The notes under the pieces are model-generated. The model made no database searches, had not been told where the DNA came from, and saw only the letters and a list, made by a program, of their open reading frames with translations. A program made the translations under genes and the position numbers. From Bacteroidales bacterium (GTDB taxonomy: Bacteria; Bacteroidota; Bacteroidia; Bacteroidales; VadinHA17), in contig PLLX01000191.1 in assembly GCA_003141415.1 (NCBI GenBank), positions 15,787 to 53,824 on the forward strand: a stretch of 38,038 nucleotides of DNA, in the 5' to 3' direction. Below, piece by piece: positions 9,060 to 17,093 of this stretch. The first letter of the stretch is position 1, and the number at the start of each line of letters is the position of its first letter.

Positions 9060-11011
9060 TATTTTGACACTTTCTTGATAAAGATTTCTTCAGGATATCC
9101 TTTCCTTATTAACTCCAGTCTTAATGAATAAGCATCTTCCCTAGTCGGAAATTTACCCGTAATGTATCGGTAAAACTTATCGATATCATTATACAATACT
9201 TTCATATCAGTAATGTATTTAAAGTAGGTTACATCAACAGGATTATGAAGTGCCATAACCTGAACAGTATAGTAAAGCACATCGGCGTCTTTAATATTAA
9301 TATCGCCTACGTCGCTTACATTTAAGTTTCTTATAAGAGTGCTTGTATCAACAGAAGAAACAGTAGGTATCAGATTAAGATTTATCTTATCATAAATTAC
9401 TGGCGGCAAGCTGGTCTTTTTTATAGTTGTATCTTTCTTCAGAGACACATCTATATTTAATATCATATTCGGATTGTCCTGCAAAATGGCAGTATCAATA
9501 GCCTGAGTTATGTATCCGAATCCTTTATAATATATTCTGAATTGTCCAGGTGCTACAAAAAAGCTATAGAGACCGGTATATTTATTAGGAAAACCAACAT
9601 CGAGAGTATCTCCGGATACTTTATTAATAAGATGTATTGAATAATTTTCATCAAAGGCTACAATAGTATCTTTCAGACTGAATTTACCTCTTATTTCAAA
9701 TAATTGGTTAACATCTGTTTTCCCTAATCCCAGATAGAATATATCTTTCTTTTTGTAGCCAGTTATCATTGAATAATAAGCATTCAGCCCGTTATTTACA
9801 GGTTGGAAAAACTTATCGTCATCAGTTGTATTTATAGGGTATCCGATATTGGTTGGTGTTTTCCATGTTGTTCCTGTTTTCTGACTTTTGAAAATATCAA
9901 ATCCTCCCATTGAACTGTGTCCCTCCGAACTAAAATACAGTACGGAATCATTCTGAGTTATGAAAGGAGTATCCTCATTAAATGGCGTATTGATTGAAGC
10001 TCCAAGATTTACTGCCGGGCCCCAATCTCCAGATGCTTCTTTTTCAGAAACATAAATATCGAGGTTACCCTGACCTCCATCTCTGTTACTGGCAAAATAT
10101 AATTTTTTACCATCGGATGAAATTGAAGCGTGGGATTCGTAAAACTTGGTATTTATATTCTTATTTAATTTCTTGATGGGTGTCCAGGCTCCATTAATAA
10201 AGTTTGAAGAATATATAGCGCCATCGTAGTTATCAGTTTTATACAGAAACATTTCTGTCCCATCGTTGTTAAGTGAGCATGATGAGCAATCTTCTCCGGC
10301 ATTGAGCTCGGAAGTTATTTCAATCGGTGTCTGCCATTTTCCTCTTACTTTCTTAGAATAGAAGATAGCATTGACTACGCCTCTTCGTTCCGTGTAAACT
10401 ATAGTATTCCCGTCAAAACTTACAGCAGGATTGTCGTTTAATGAGCCCTGACTGAAATCGCTTCCCATGGTCTTTTTGCTGAAAACGGTTGGATTTTCCT
10501 TATATTGAATAGCATTTTTGCAGGCTTGAATCTGTTGTTCAATGTACGCGAGATTCTTCATTCCCCCTTTGGAAGTTGTTTCCCGCGCTAGCTTATTAAA
10601 AGTTTCAAGTGTGCTAAGAGCCTTATCAAGTTGATTGTTAATCAGATAGGCTTTAGAAAGAGAAAAATAGGAGTCCAGAGGTGCCCGCTTCTCTTTAAAA
10701 GATTCCGTTTTGGAATCATAACTGGCAGTCTTAACAGCAGCCTCGAGGTAGGGAATTGATTTCTCTTTTTCCCCGGGAATATTCAGATAGCAGTTTCCTA
10801 TTTTATATTTAATATTAAAATTATCAGTAGTATCAAGAAGAAGATACAGCTGATTTGCCAGCTCATATTCTTCATAGAGATAATATGACTCTGCTTTTGC
10901 AAAAATCTTCTTCATTTCGCCGGAGGATTGAGCTGAAACAGCGACTGGAAAGAAAACCAGTGTAATTAGCTGCAGTAGGAGACTTATTTTATTTACTCTG
11001 AATTTTACCAT
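9059..11011 (-). CDS. TPR-PD40 protein with C-terminal SPOR-like domain
   Basis: Exported protein of 650 aa from the ATG at 11011; a TTG one codon earlier is possible but less likely. After a signal peptide come TPR helices (about 30-165) and a PD40 propeller (about 175-430) with repeats such as LYFASNRDGGQGNLDIYVS and FSSEGHSSMGGFDIFKS. A beta-rich linker (about 440-570) follows, then a C-terminal domain (about 578-650) starting YYTVQVMAL and ending in FYRYITGKFPTREDAYSL plus KGYPEEIFIKKV. That is the classic SPOR pattern of a central strand and a helix before the last strand. It is paralogous to the neighbours on both sides and lacks the OmpA domain. It is coupled to the downstream 839-aa gene by a one-base TAATG overlap. 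A perfect -7 box ends 6 nt from the ATG, so the message is probably leaderless. A role in envelope organisation or T9SS is inferred. Confidence 0.82.
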   Translation of the reverse strand: MVKFRVNKISLLLQLITLVFFPVAVSAQSSGEMKKIFAKAESYYLYEEYELANQLYLLLDTTDNFNIKYKIGNCYLNIPGEKEKSIPYLEAAVKTASYDSKTESFKEKRAPLDSYFSLSKAYLINNQLDKALSTLETFNKLARETTSKGGMKNLAYIEQQIQACKNAIQYKENPTVFSKKTMGSDFSQGSLNDNPAVSFDGNTIVYTERRGVVNAIFYSKKVRGKWQTPIEITSELNAGEDCSSCSLNNDGTEMFLYKTDNYDGAIYSSNFINGAWTPIKKLNKNINTKFYESHASISSDGKKLYFASNRDGGQGNLDIYVSEKEASGDWGPAVNLGASINTPFNEDTPFITQNDSVLYFSSEGHSSMGGFDIFKSQKTGTTWKTPTNIGYPINTTDDDKFFQPVNNGLNAYYSMITGYKKKDIFYLGLGKTDVNQLFEIRGKFSLKDTIVAFDENYSIHLINKVSGDTLDVGFPNKYTGLYSFFVAPGQFRIYYKGFGYITQAIDTAILQDNPNMILNIDVSLKKDTTIKKTSLPPVIYDKINLNLIPTVSSVDTSTLIRNLNVSDVGDINIKDADVLYYTVQVMALHNPVDVTYFKYITDMKVLYNDIDKFYRYITGKFPTREDAYSLRLELIRKGYPEEIFIKKVSK

Positions 11012-11016
11012 CAAAA

Positions 11017-11024
11017 CAAATATA
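11017..11024 (-). promoter_or_regulatory. -7 box directly upstream of the SPOR-type TPR-PD40 gene
   Basis: On the minus strand this reads TATATTTG, a perfect TAnnTTTG. Only 5 nt separate it from the ATG at 11011, so transcription would start at or next to the start codon. It suggests the 650-aa/839-aa gene pair has its own promoter, separate from the two upstream paralogues. Confidence 0.5.
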
Positions 11025-11062
11025 GTAATTTATCTAAAAGATAGCTAATAACGGGTCAATTT

Positions 11063-12337
11063 TTATTTAAAGGTGACTTTATAAATATCTTCTTTCCCGA
11101 ATCCTCCTGTATTTTTAAATTTTGAATAATAACCTGATTTCCCATCTCCAACAGGCATAAAGAAAATGTCATCATCGGGTGTGTTAATCGGATAACCCAG
11201 GTTTTTAGGTATACTCCAAAGTCCGTTTGATTGAAGATCGGATCTGAACAAATCGTAACCTCCGATGTTTTCATGCCCCTGGGAACTGAAAAAGAGGGTC
11301 TTCCCATTATTTATCAGAAATGGTCTGTCCTCATTGAATTCGGTATTAATTTCCGGACCCATATTTACAGCAGGACCCCAGTCTCCATTTGCTTTGTGAG
11401 AGACATAGAGATCGAGTCCGCCGAACCCGCCTGGTCTGTCGGAAGCAAAAATTAGTTGGCTTCCATCTTCAGAAATAAAACCGTGTGATTCCCAATATTT
11501 TGTATTGATATTTTTATTAAGCTTAATAGTCTTGCTCCAACTATTACCATCATATGAACTCACATAAATATCACTATTAATATGATCATCTTTAGAAAGA
11601 AATAGTAATTTACCATCTGCGGAAAGGCATGAAATGTAAAAATCTCCATCAGATTGGAGCTCAGGAGTAATATTGACAGGAGCAGTCCATTTCCCATTAA
11701 CAATTTTCGAAAACATTACAGCATCATAGAATTTGAGTGATACCATGTAGGCAAATGATTTTCCGTCAGCTGAAATCAGGGGATTGAATTCTGATTTATC
11801 ATCATTAAAGAGTTCACCGATATTTTCCTCAGAAAATGAGATAGGTTTGGCTATCAGATCTTTAGCCATATCACATACTTCTATTTCGTTTTTAATAAAA
11901 TCAATGTTCTCATGATCGTCGGGAAGAAGGGTTTCCAGGTAGGTTATAAAAGTTTCTTTTGCTTTATCAAATCTATAATTTATCCGGTATGCTTTTCCAA
12001 GTTCAAATAATGCATCATATGGGGCAGATGTCTGAGTGAGGGTACCCTCTTTATGCTTTACAGACATGTTTTTTGATGCATTTTCAAGATACTCGATAGA
12101 GAGATTTTTTTCCCCGGGAATATTGAGATAGCAAACACCTATACAATAAGCGAGGTTCGCGTTATCCGGAAGTTTTTCATAGAGCTGCAGATAGTATGTA
12201 AGGGCATCGGAATAAGCTTCATTCATCAGAAAATATTCAGCTTCAAGGAATGAATCCTGAAGATCTTTATTCTCTTGGGCATAAACAGGAATGATAAAAA
12301 CTATTGTAAAAAACAGACACACTGCTCTTTTGCTCAT
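11063..12337 (-). CDS. TPR-PD40 protein, minimal form
   Basis: Exported protein of 424 aa made only of the shared core: signal peptide (about 1-20), TPR helices (about 25-165) and PD40 propeller (about 170-424). Blade signatures include LIFASDRPGGFGGLDLYVS, FSSQGHENIGGYDLFRS and a final GGFGKEDIYKVTF. It ends at the position where its paralogues continue into OmpA, SPOR or membrane-anchored modules, and it stops cleanly, so it looks like a natural short form and not a truncation. It lies 107 nt after the 950-aa gene, with a hairpin and a -7 box between, and 51 nt before the 650-aa gene. PD40 propellers usually mediate protein contacts; no enzymatic function is suggested. The role is inferred as a soluble periplasmic partner. 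Confidence 0.83.
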   Translation of the reverse strand: MSKRAVCLFFTIVFIIPVYAQENKDLQDSFLEAEYFLMNEAYSDALTYYLQLYEKLPDNANLAYCIGVCYLNIPGEKNLSIEYLENASKNMSVKHKEGTLTQTSAPYDALFELGKAYRINYRFDKAKETFITYLETLLPDDHENIDFIKNEIEVCDMAKDLIAKPISFSEENIGELFNDDKSEFNPLISADGKSFAYMVSLKFYDAVMFSKIVNGKWTAPVNITPELQSDGDFYISCLSADGKLLFLSKDDHINSDIYVSSYDGNSWSKTIKLNKNINTKYWESHGFISEDGSQLIFASDRPGGFGGLDLYVSHKANGDWGPAVNMGPEINTEFNEDRPFLINNGKTLFFSSQGHENIGGYDLFRSDLQSNGLWSIPKNLGYPINTPDDDIFFMPVGDGKSGYYSKFKNTGGFGKEDIYKVTFK

Positions 12338-12356
12338 AGACAGAGATTTTGGTAAA

Positions 12357-12364
12357 CAAATTTA
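12357..12364 (-). promoter_or_regulatory. -7 box upstream of the minimal TPR-PD40 gene
   Basis: The minus strand reads TAAATTTG, an exact TAnnTTTG, 19 nt before the ATG at 12337. The predicted leader is about 12 nt. No -33 TTTG at normal spacing is visible; the nearest TTG is only about 11 nt upstream. Confidence 0.42.
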
Positions 12365-12407
12365 TTAAAAAAAAGCAAAAGAATTGTTAATCATCTATTA
12401 TTTTATA

Positions 12408-12435
12408 AATATGACCGGCAGAAGCCGGTCATATT
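12408..12435 (-). terminator. Strong hairpin after the membrane-anchored TPR-PD40 gene
   Basis: A perfect 12-bp stem, AATATGACCGGC with GCCGGTCATATT, and a 4-nt loop, beginning 9 nt beyond the stop of the 950-aa gene. On the minus strand it is followed by TATAAAATAA, which is AT-rich but not a true U-run. It may therefore act as a weak intrinsic terminator or as a 3'-end stabiliser. Together with the downstream -7 box it suggests the 950-aa gene is transcribed separately. Confidence 0.5.
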
Positions 12436-12444
12436 CCCTGATTA

Positions 12445-15297
12445 CTATTTTTTCTGATTCCTTTTTCTCCTCCACAATATCAGGAATAAGCCTAAGATTC
12501 CGACTGCAAGAAGAACCCATAAAATCCACAGATAGCCTATCCCCGGAGGTCCAAAATGCGATTTAATCTTTTCTGCAGAGATGTTTTTAGCAGATATAAG
12601 GTTCGCAATACTCTTAGAAACGGCTTCCTCAGGATACTTATCTTTATTCTTGAAGAGATATATCAGAAGATCCTCCGGTGTTTTGATTCCTTCTTTTTTC
12701 AAATCAATGGATTTCAGTGCTGAAGCGAATGGATCTTGTGAATACTCAATCAGATCGTTGAGGTATTGTTCAACTTTGGTATCGGGCAAGGAACTAATCA
12801 TCACCAATATTTCTGAAATCTGGCTCTGCGTAAGTCCATGCTTAACAGCTTCATCGTAAAATGCCTGCAGCCATTTCTCTTTAGTAGTAATGTTGCTCTG
12901 GTCGACAGCTGCCACAGATTGGCGAATAAGGTCCCCTGAAGTTGAGTTTTCACTGAAGGCCAGGATTTTACTTCTCAATATTGCGATGGATGGATCTGTT
13001 TCAGCTAATACTGCTGCAGCAATTCTGTTAAGATCCTCAGGACTTATCTTACCATTAGTCATTCTATTAATATACTCCTTCAAATCAGTCCAGGTACTAA
13101 GATTAAGTGCATAAATATCAAGATCTGTGAGAAGTTTTTTCAAGTCACCATCCGTATGTTTTGCTAATAAATCAACCGCAGCCTGTGTAAGGATGTTATC
13201 CATTACAGCCACTCTTAGAGCCAGTTTATCGACCTCTTCCGGACTTACACCTTTTTTATTTGCTTCTTCTTTCAGAAATGAGATATAATCATCGACTTTT
13301 CCAAATTCTTTATTCTCAAGATTTGCTTCAGTAACAACCGTCAAAAGAGTATCCTTAGCCCTGCGCTTCAGCATACTGGAGAGTATGGCAATCTGTTTTT
13401 GAGATATGATCCGTTTATATTCCGGACTTATAACAGGTTGATTTGTAATGTTTTTCTCCCTTGTAATCAAAACCTCTGTTGTGGTAGTGTTATTAAACCT
13501 GTCGGTCAGCTTAAAGACGACCCTGTTTTTTCCATTCCTGGGTGCCATTTTATAGTTAAAAGTTGAATCGAGGATAGTAAAGTGTTCGACTGACACTAGT
13601 GAATCTCCAACCCAATGTTCAACTGTAAGGAAAGACTTAGGCTCAACCTTCAATGGAAACAAGATTGAGTCACCTTTTGTAACAGAAATGGTTTTATTGG
13701 TTTCAACATTTAAATCAGCAACAAAGTCTGTTTTTGGCAATATTGTTCCGGGCACAACAAAACTGTCGGAAGGGTTTAAGAGAGGTAAATCAATTTTTCT
13801 GACGACTTTTTCGCCTCCATCCGCTTCGTAAGTGATTTGATAATCCCCCTGTGGAAGCTGAAACTCATATTCACCTGTTTTAGGATTCGAATAGACAATC
13901 AGTGTCTGGTTTGGGTTTTTAATATTCATAGCGCTGATCTTCACGCTATCATTCATATTATTAATGAGGTCAGCTACTTTTACCATGCCTCTTACAAAGA
14001 ATTTTCTGGGATGATCATTAGAAAAAATCTCAATCCGGTATATATCCTCTTTACCAAAACCTCCGGGAAGTTCTTTTGATGTATATCCTTCATAACCTTG
14101 ATTAAGAGTCTTAAAGAAAACATCATCATCGGTTGTGTTAAGTGGATAGCCGACATTCAGAGGAACCGACCATTCGCCGTTATCCAGCAGAGTTGAATAG
14201 AAAATATCATACCCTCCCATATTAAAATGACCCCTTGAGCTAAAAAACAGGGTCTTGTCATCTGCGCTCAAAAACGGAGATTCTTCATTATAAGGTGTAT
14301 TTATAACGGGCCCAAGATTTACTGCCGGCCCCCAGTCACCCGAACTGTCACGATTCGAGACATATATATCAAGACCACCGTATGTCCCTTTTCTATTACT
14401 GGTGAAGTAGAGTTTTTTATTGTCGTGGGATATAGTTGCATGTGATTCCCAATATTTAGTGTTGATGTTTTCATTTAGCTTTACAATAGGGGACCATACT
14501 CCGTTTTCAAATCTGGAAGTATAAATAATTCCATCATAATCAGCTGAACTGTAAAGGTATAGATCCTTTCCATCTTTCGAAATAGAAGTCGGGAAAAGAT
14601 CACGGTCAACTTTCAACATCTCATTCATATTCTTCGGTTCTGTCCATGCACCATTAACTTTTGTTGAAAATAGAAGTGCATCATAAAATGGCTGACTTCT
14701 TGAAAATACAAGAAGATCTTCTTTATCCGATACAACGGGATTAAAGTCATTGTTGGGACCATTAATTATGTTACCAAGATTTTTCTCTTTAATATACAGA
14801 GGCATCCTCATGAGGTCCTTGGCATTCCAGCATGATTGTATCTGAAGGTTTACAATTGTTGAGTCGTATACTTCAGGATTAAGATTTTTTCTGAAGAGTT
14901 CATAAGACTTAAGTGCTTTATCGATCTGGTTGTTGATACGGTATGCGTTTGCGAGGTAGTATAGTGCATCATAAGGTGCTCCTGTTTCATTGAATTTTCC
15001 TTCTTTGTATTTTGGATCAATATTCTTAACAGCATCCTCAAGGTAACTGACAGCTTTGGCTTTCTCTCCGGGGATATTTATGTAACATTGACCAATCCGG
15101 TACTTGAAATTTGAATTATCAGGGTAACTTTTTAGTAACTGAAGATACAAGGGAAGTGCATCCTGGTAGGCTTCAAATAAGATCCAGCTTTCAGCGTCAT
15201 AAAAATTATTTCTACTATCTTCTTTTGACTGAGAAAATAAATCAGAGTTGATAAGTGCAGCCAGCAGCCACGTTAAGATAATTAACCTTTTCATCAT
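12445..15297 (-). CDS. TPR-PD40 protein with helical repeat region and C-terminal membrane anchor
   Basis: The largest paralogue, 950 aa. It has a signal peptide (about 1-23), TPR helices (about 25-165), a PD40 propeller (about 172-422, e.g. LYFTSNRKGTYGGLDIYVS) and a carboxypeptidase-regulatory-like beta domain (about 430-519). An Ig-like stretch (about 520-610) follows. Next is a helix-rich region (about 615-910) that appears to be built from four related units of 65-71 residues, anchored by GVSPEE (683), KISPED (750), GLTQSQ (821) and YPEE (888). The end is a single membrane helix (about 919-944, YLWILWVLLAVGILGLFLIL) followed by a basic tail WRRKRNQKK. By the positive-inside rule, the tail lies in the cytoplasm and the rest in the periplasm, so this is probably an inner-membrane protein. 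Two adjacent ATGs could start it. I do not recognise the helical region. Confidence 0.83.
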   Translation of the reverse strand: MMKRLIILTWLLAALINSDLFSQSKEDSRNNFYDAESWILFEAYQDALPLYLQLLKSYPDNSNFKYRIGQCYINIPGEKAKAVSYLEDAVKNIDPKYKEGKFNETGAPYDALYYLANAYRINNQIDKALKSYELFRKNLNPEVYDSTIVNLQIQSCWNAKDLMRMPLYIKEKNLGNIINGPNNDFNPVVSDKEDLLVFSRSQPFYDALLFSTKVNGAWTEPKNMNEMLKVDRDLFPTSISKDGKDLYLYSSADYDGIIYTSRFENGVWSPIVKLNENINTKYWESHATISHDNKKLYFTSNRKGTYGGLDIYVSNRDSSGDWGPAVNLGPVINTPYNEESPFLSADDKTLFFSSRGHFNMGGYDIFYSTLLDNGEWSVPLNVGYPLNTTDDDVFFKTLNQGYEGYTSKELPGGFGKEDIYRIEIFSNDHPRKFFVRGMVKVADLINNMNDSVKISAMNIKNPNQTLIVYSNPKTGEYEFQLPQGDYQITYEADGGEKVVRKIDLPLLNPSDSFVVPGTILPKTDFVADLNVETNKTISVTKGDSILFPLKVEPKSFLTVEHWVGDSLVSVEHFTILDSTFNYKMAPRNGKNRVVFKLTDRFNNTTTTEVLITREKNITNQPVISPEYKRIISQKQIAILSSMLKRRAKDTLLTVVTEANLENKEFGKVDDYISFLKEEANKKGVSPEEVDKLALRVAVMDNILTQAAVDLLAKHTDGDLKKLLTDLDIYALNLSTWTDLKEYINRMTNGKISPEDLNRIAAAVLAETDPSIAILRSKILAFSENSTSGDLIRQSVAAVDQSNITTKEKWLQAFYDEAVKHGLTQSQISEILVMISSLPDTKVEQYLNDLIEYSQDPFASALKSIDLKKEGIKTPEDLLIYLFKNKDKYPEEAVSKSIANLISAKNISAEKIKSHFGPPGIGYLWILWVLLAVGILGLFLILWRRKRNQKK

Positions 15298-15544
15298 AAT
15301 ACAATTAAATCTAAATGGAATGTAGGCATGTGAAACATTTGCGAAAAATTTAATCCTTACTCTCTATTTTTAGAATGGAGCAAATCAATGTGTTATTTCT
15401 CTACTCAAGGCTACTAATATAGGATAAATATTAGAAAAAAGGGCTATTTATAACGGTCCTTTTTACCAAATCTTTCCTTTTTTTTTCTAAATCAGTTTAT
15501 TAGCAGATGAAAATCATGATCAGTATCTGATTCTGAATCTAAGA
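15298..15544. other. Intergenic gap, nothing identified
   Basis: A 247-nt AT-rich gap between the end of the lipoamide acyltransferase gene and the start of the 950-aa TPR-PD40 gene, both on the minus strand. It must hold the promoter of the 950-aa gene. The closest match to the -7 box is TAGATTTA, one mismatch, about 8-15 nt before the start. I see no RNA gene, open frame or clear terminator. Confidence 0.4.
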
Positions 15545-16870
15545 TTAAACAATATCGGGAGAATAATTTTCAAGGATCTCTTTCACTTTATGAAGGAATT
15601 TCCCCGCCAGTGCACCATCGATTACCCGATGGTCATAACTTAATGAGAGTATCATTATCTGCCTGATTCCTATCATGTCTCCTTCAGGGGTCTCGATAAC
15701 TACCGGCGTTTTTCTTACCACACCTGTTCCAAGGATTGCAGCCTGTGGCTGATTAATAATCGGTGTCCCGGCCAGATTATTGTAACTCCCAAAGTTTGTG
15801 ATCGTAAAAGTGCCTCCGGTAATTTCATCAGGTTTTAATTTATTTATTCTGGCTCTTTCTGCAAGATCATTGACTGTTTTTGCGAGACCGGTGAGGCTTT
15901 TCTCATTAGCATTTTTTATTACCGGGACAATCAGATTACCGTCGGGAAGGGCGGTGGCCATTCCTATATTTATATTCTTCTTTTTGATGATGTTGTCTCC
16001 ATCAACTGATATGTTTACCATTGGAAATTCATAGATAGCCTTTGCCACAGCATCCACAAAAATCGGGGTCAAAGTAAGTTTTTGCCCTTCAGAAGCTAAG
16101 AACTTTTCTTTGTTGGCATTTCTCCAGTTCACAAGACGGGTTACATCTGCATCAATGAAAGATGTGACATGTGGCGATGTTCTTTTCGACAAAACCATGT
16201 GTTCAGCTATTATTTTCCGGATCCTGTCCATCGGAATTATTTCATCTCCGGCTGACCTTTTAACAATTATTGTCTCTTTCTTTGGAGCCTTTACGACATT
16301 TACAGCTTCTACAGCCTCTAAGATTTCTGTAGTTTTGTTTGATTCTTTTGCCGAACTCCTGATTTCAAGTATTTTTAATATATCATCTTTCGTTATCCTG
16401 CCGTCCATTCCAGTTCCGTTTGTTTTATCAAGATCATCATAACCAATACCCTCGCGTGAGGCAATACTTCTTACAAGTGGTGATATGAATTTTCCGGAAG
16501 GTGTCCGGCTTTTCATATCATGCGATAAAACTTCTATTTCAGTTTTTTCCCGTTTTACTGCTGCAATTGTTTCCCTGACTCTTTCAACTTCTGCATCAAC
16601 TTTCTTCAGATCTTCTTTGGACGGCGTAGCATTATTTTCAATGACAGCCAGTAATTCACCAATTTTGGCAATTGAACCCTCTTTAGCTATAATTGAGACT
16701 AAAGTACCTGATGCTGGTGCCGGGACTTCAGAATCCACTTTATCCGTTGCTACTTCAACGAGCGGGTCATCCTCCTTTACCTGAGAACCTTCTGTAACAA
16801 GCCATTTATTAATCGTTGCTTCAATTACTCCTTCTCCCATTGCAGGTAATGTGATATTCAACTTTGCCAT
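15545..16870 (-). CDS. Dihydrolipoamide acyltransferase (E2) of a 2-oxo acid dehydrogenase complex
   Basis: E2 core enzyme of 441 aa that transfers the acyl group from lipoamide to CoA. It has one lipoyl domain (about 2-78) with the lipoylated Lys44 in EVATDKVDSE. A peripheral subunit-binding domain follows (about 125-165: SPLVRSIASREGI, then GTGMDGRITKDDI). After a variable linker comes the catalytic trimer-forming domain (about 215-441) with the active-site motif DHRVIDG, His414 and Asp418. A single lipoyl domain and the short length fit branched-chain (Bkd-type) or generic Bacteroidota E2 better than multi-lipoyl pyruvate E2, but the substrate cannot be fixed. No E1 or E3 gene is adjacent, so its partners are encoded elsewhere. 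Confidence 0.93.
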   Translation of the reverse strand: MAKLNITLPAMGEGVIEATINKWLVTEGSQVKEDDPLVEVATDKVDSEVPAPASGTLVSIIAKEGSIAKIGELLAVIENNATPSKEDLKKVDAEVERVRETIAAVKREKTEIEVLSHDMKSRTPSGKFISPLVRSIASREGIGYDDLDKTNGTGMDGRITKDDILKILEIRSSAKESNKTTEILEAVEAVNVVKAPKKETIIVKRSAGDEIIPMDRIRKIIAEHMVLSKRTSPHVTSFIDADVTRLVNWRNANKEKFLASEGQKLTLTPIFVDAVAKAIYEFPMVNISVDGDNIIKKKNINIGMATALPDGNLIVPVIKNANEKSLTGLAKTVNDLAERARINKLKPDEITGGTFTITNFGSYNNLAGTPIINQPQAAILGTGVVRKTPVVIETPEGDMIGIRQIMILSLSYDHRVIDGALAGKFLHKVKEILENYSPDIV

Positions 16871-16948
16871 ATATCTGAGTTTTTTACTGTTATTTTTTAA
16901 TTATCAGTTGAAGTTCAATTAATGATATAATTCACTCGCTTCCCCTGT

Positions 16949-17012
16949 TTTTTTACCCCCAACGCCCCAAATGGAGGCTATAACTTTAATCTTCTTTTCA
17001 GGGGGTAAAAAA
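16949..17012. repeat. 64-bp element with 12-bp perfect terminal inverted repeats
   Basis: TTTTTTACCCCC (16949-16960) and GGGGGTAAAAAA (17001-17012) are exact inverted copies enclosing about 40 nt, which itself contains GCCCCAAATGGAGGC. It sits in the 223-nt gap between the E2 gene and the glycosyltransferase gene. It could be a small non-autonomous palindromic repeat, or act as a transcript end for the glycosyltransferase. No copy with the same ends was noticed elsewhere in the window. The rest of the gap shows nothing else. Confidence 0.5.
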
Positions 17013-17093
17013 CTATTACATAATAAACAACCGGATCATTGAAATGTTTCAGATATCCGTTGCATGTTGAAACAATTATGTTATAGGTTCTGA

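Noticed and set aside
6540..15297. Considered the array as TolB/Pal or SusCD-type machinery
   Set aside because: There are no TonB-dependent receptor or SusD features and no Tol genes. The TPR-PD40-CRD-OmpA order fits PorE-like proteins better.
15545..16870. Naming the E2 gene aceF or bkdB
   Set aside because: The single lipoyl domain favours a branched-chain or generic E2, but no E1 or E3 neighbour is present to fix the substrate.
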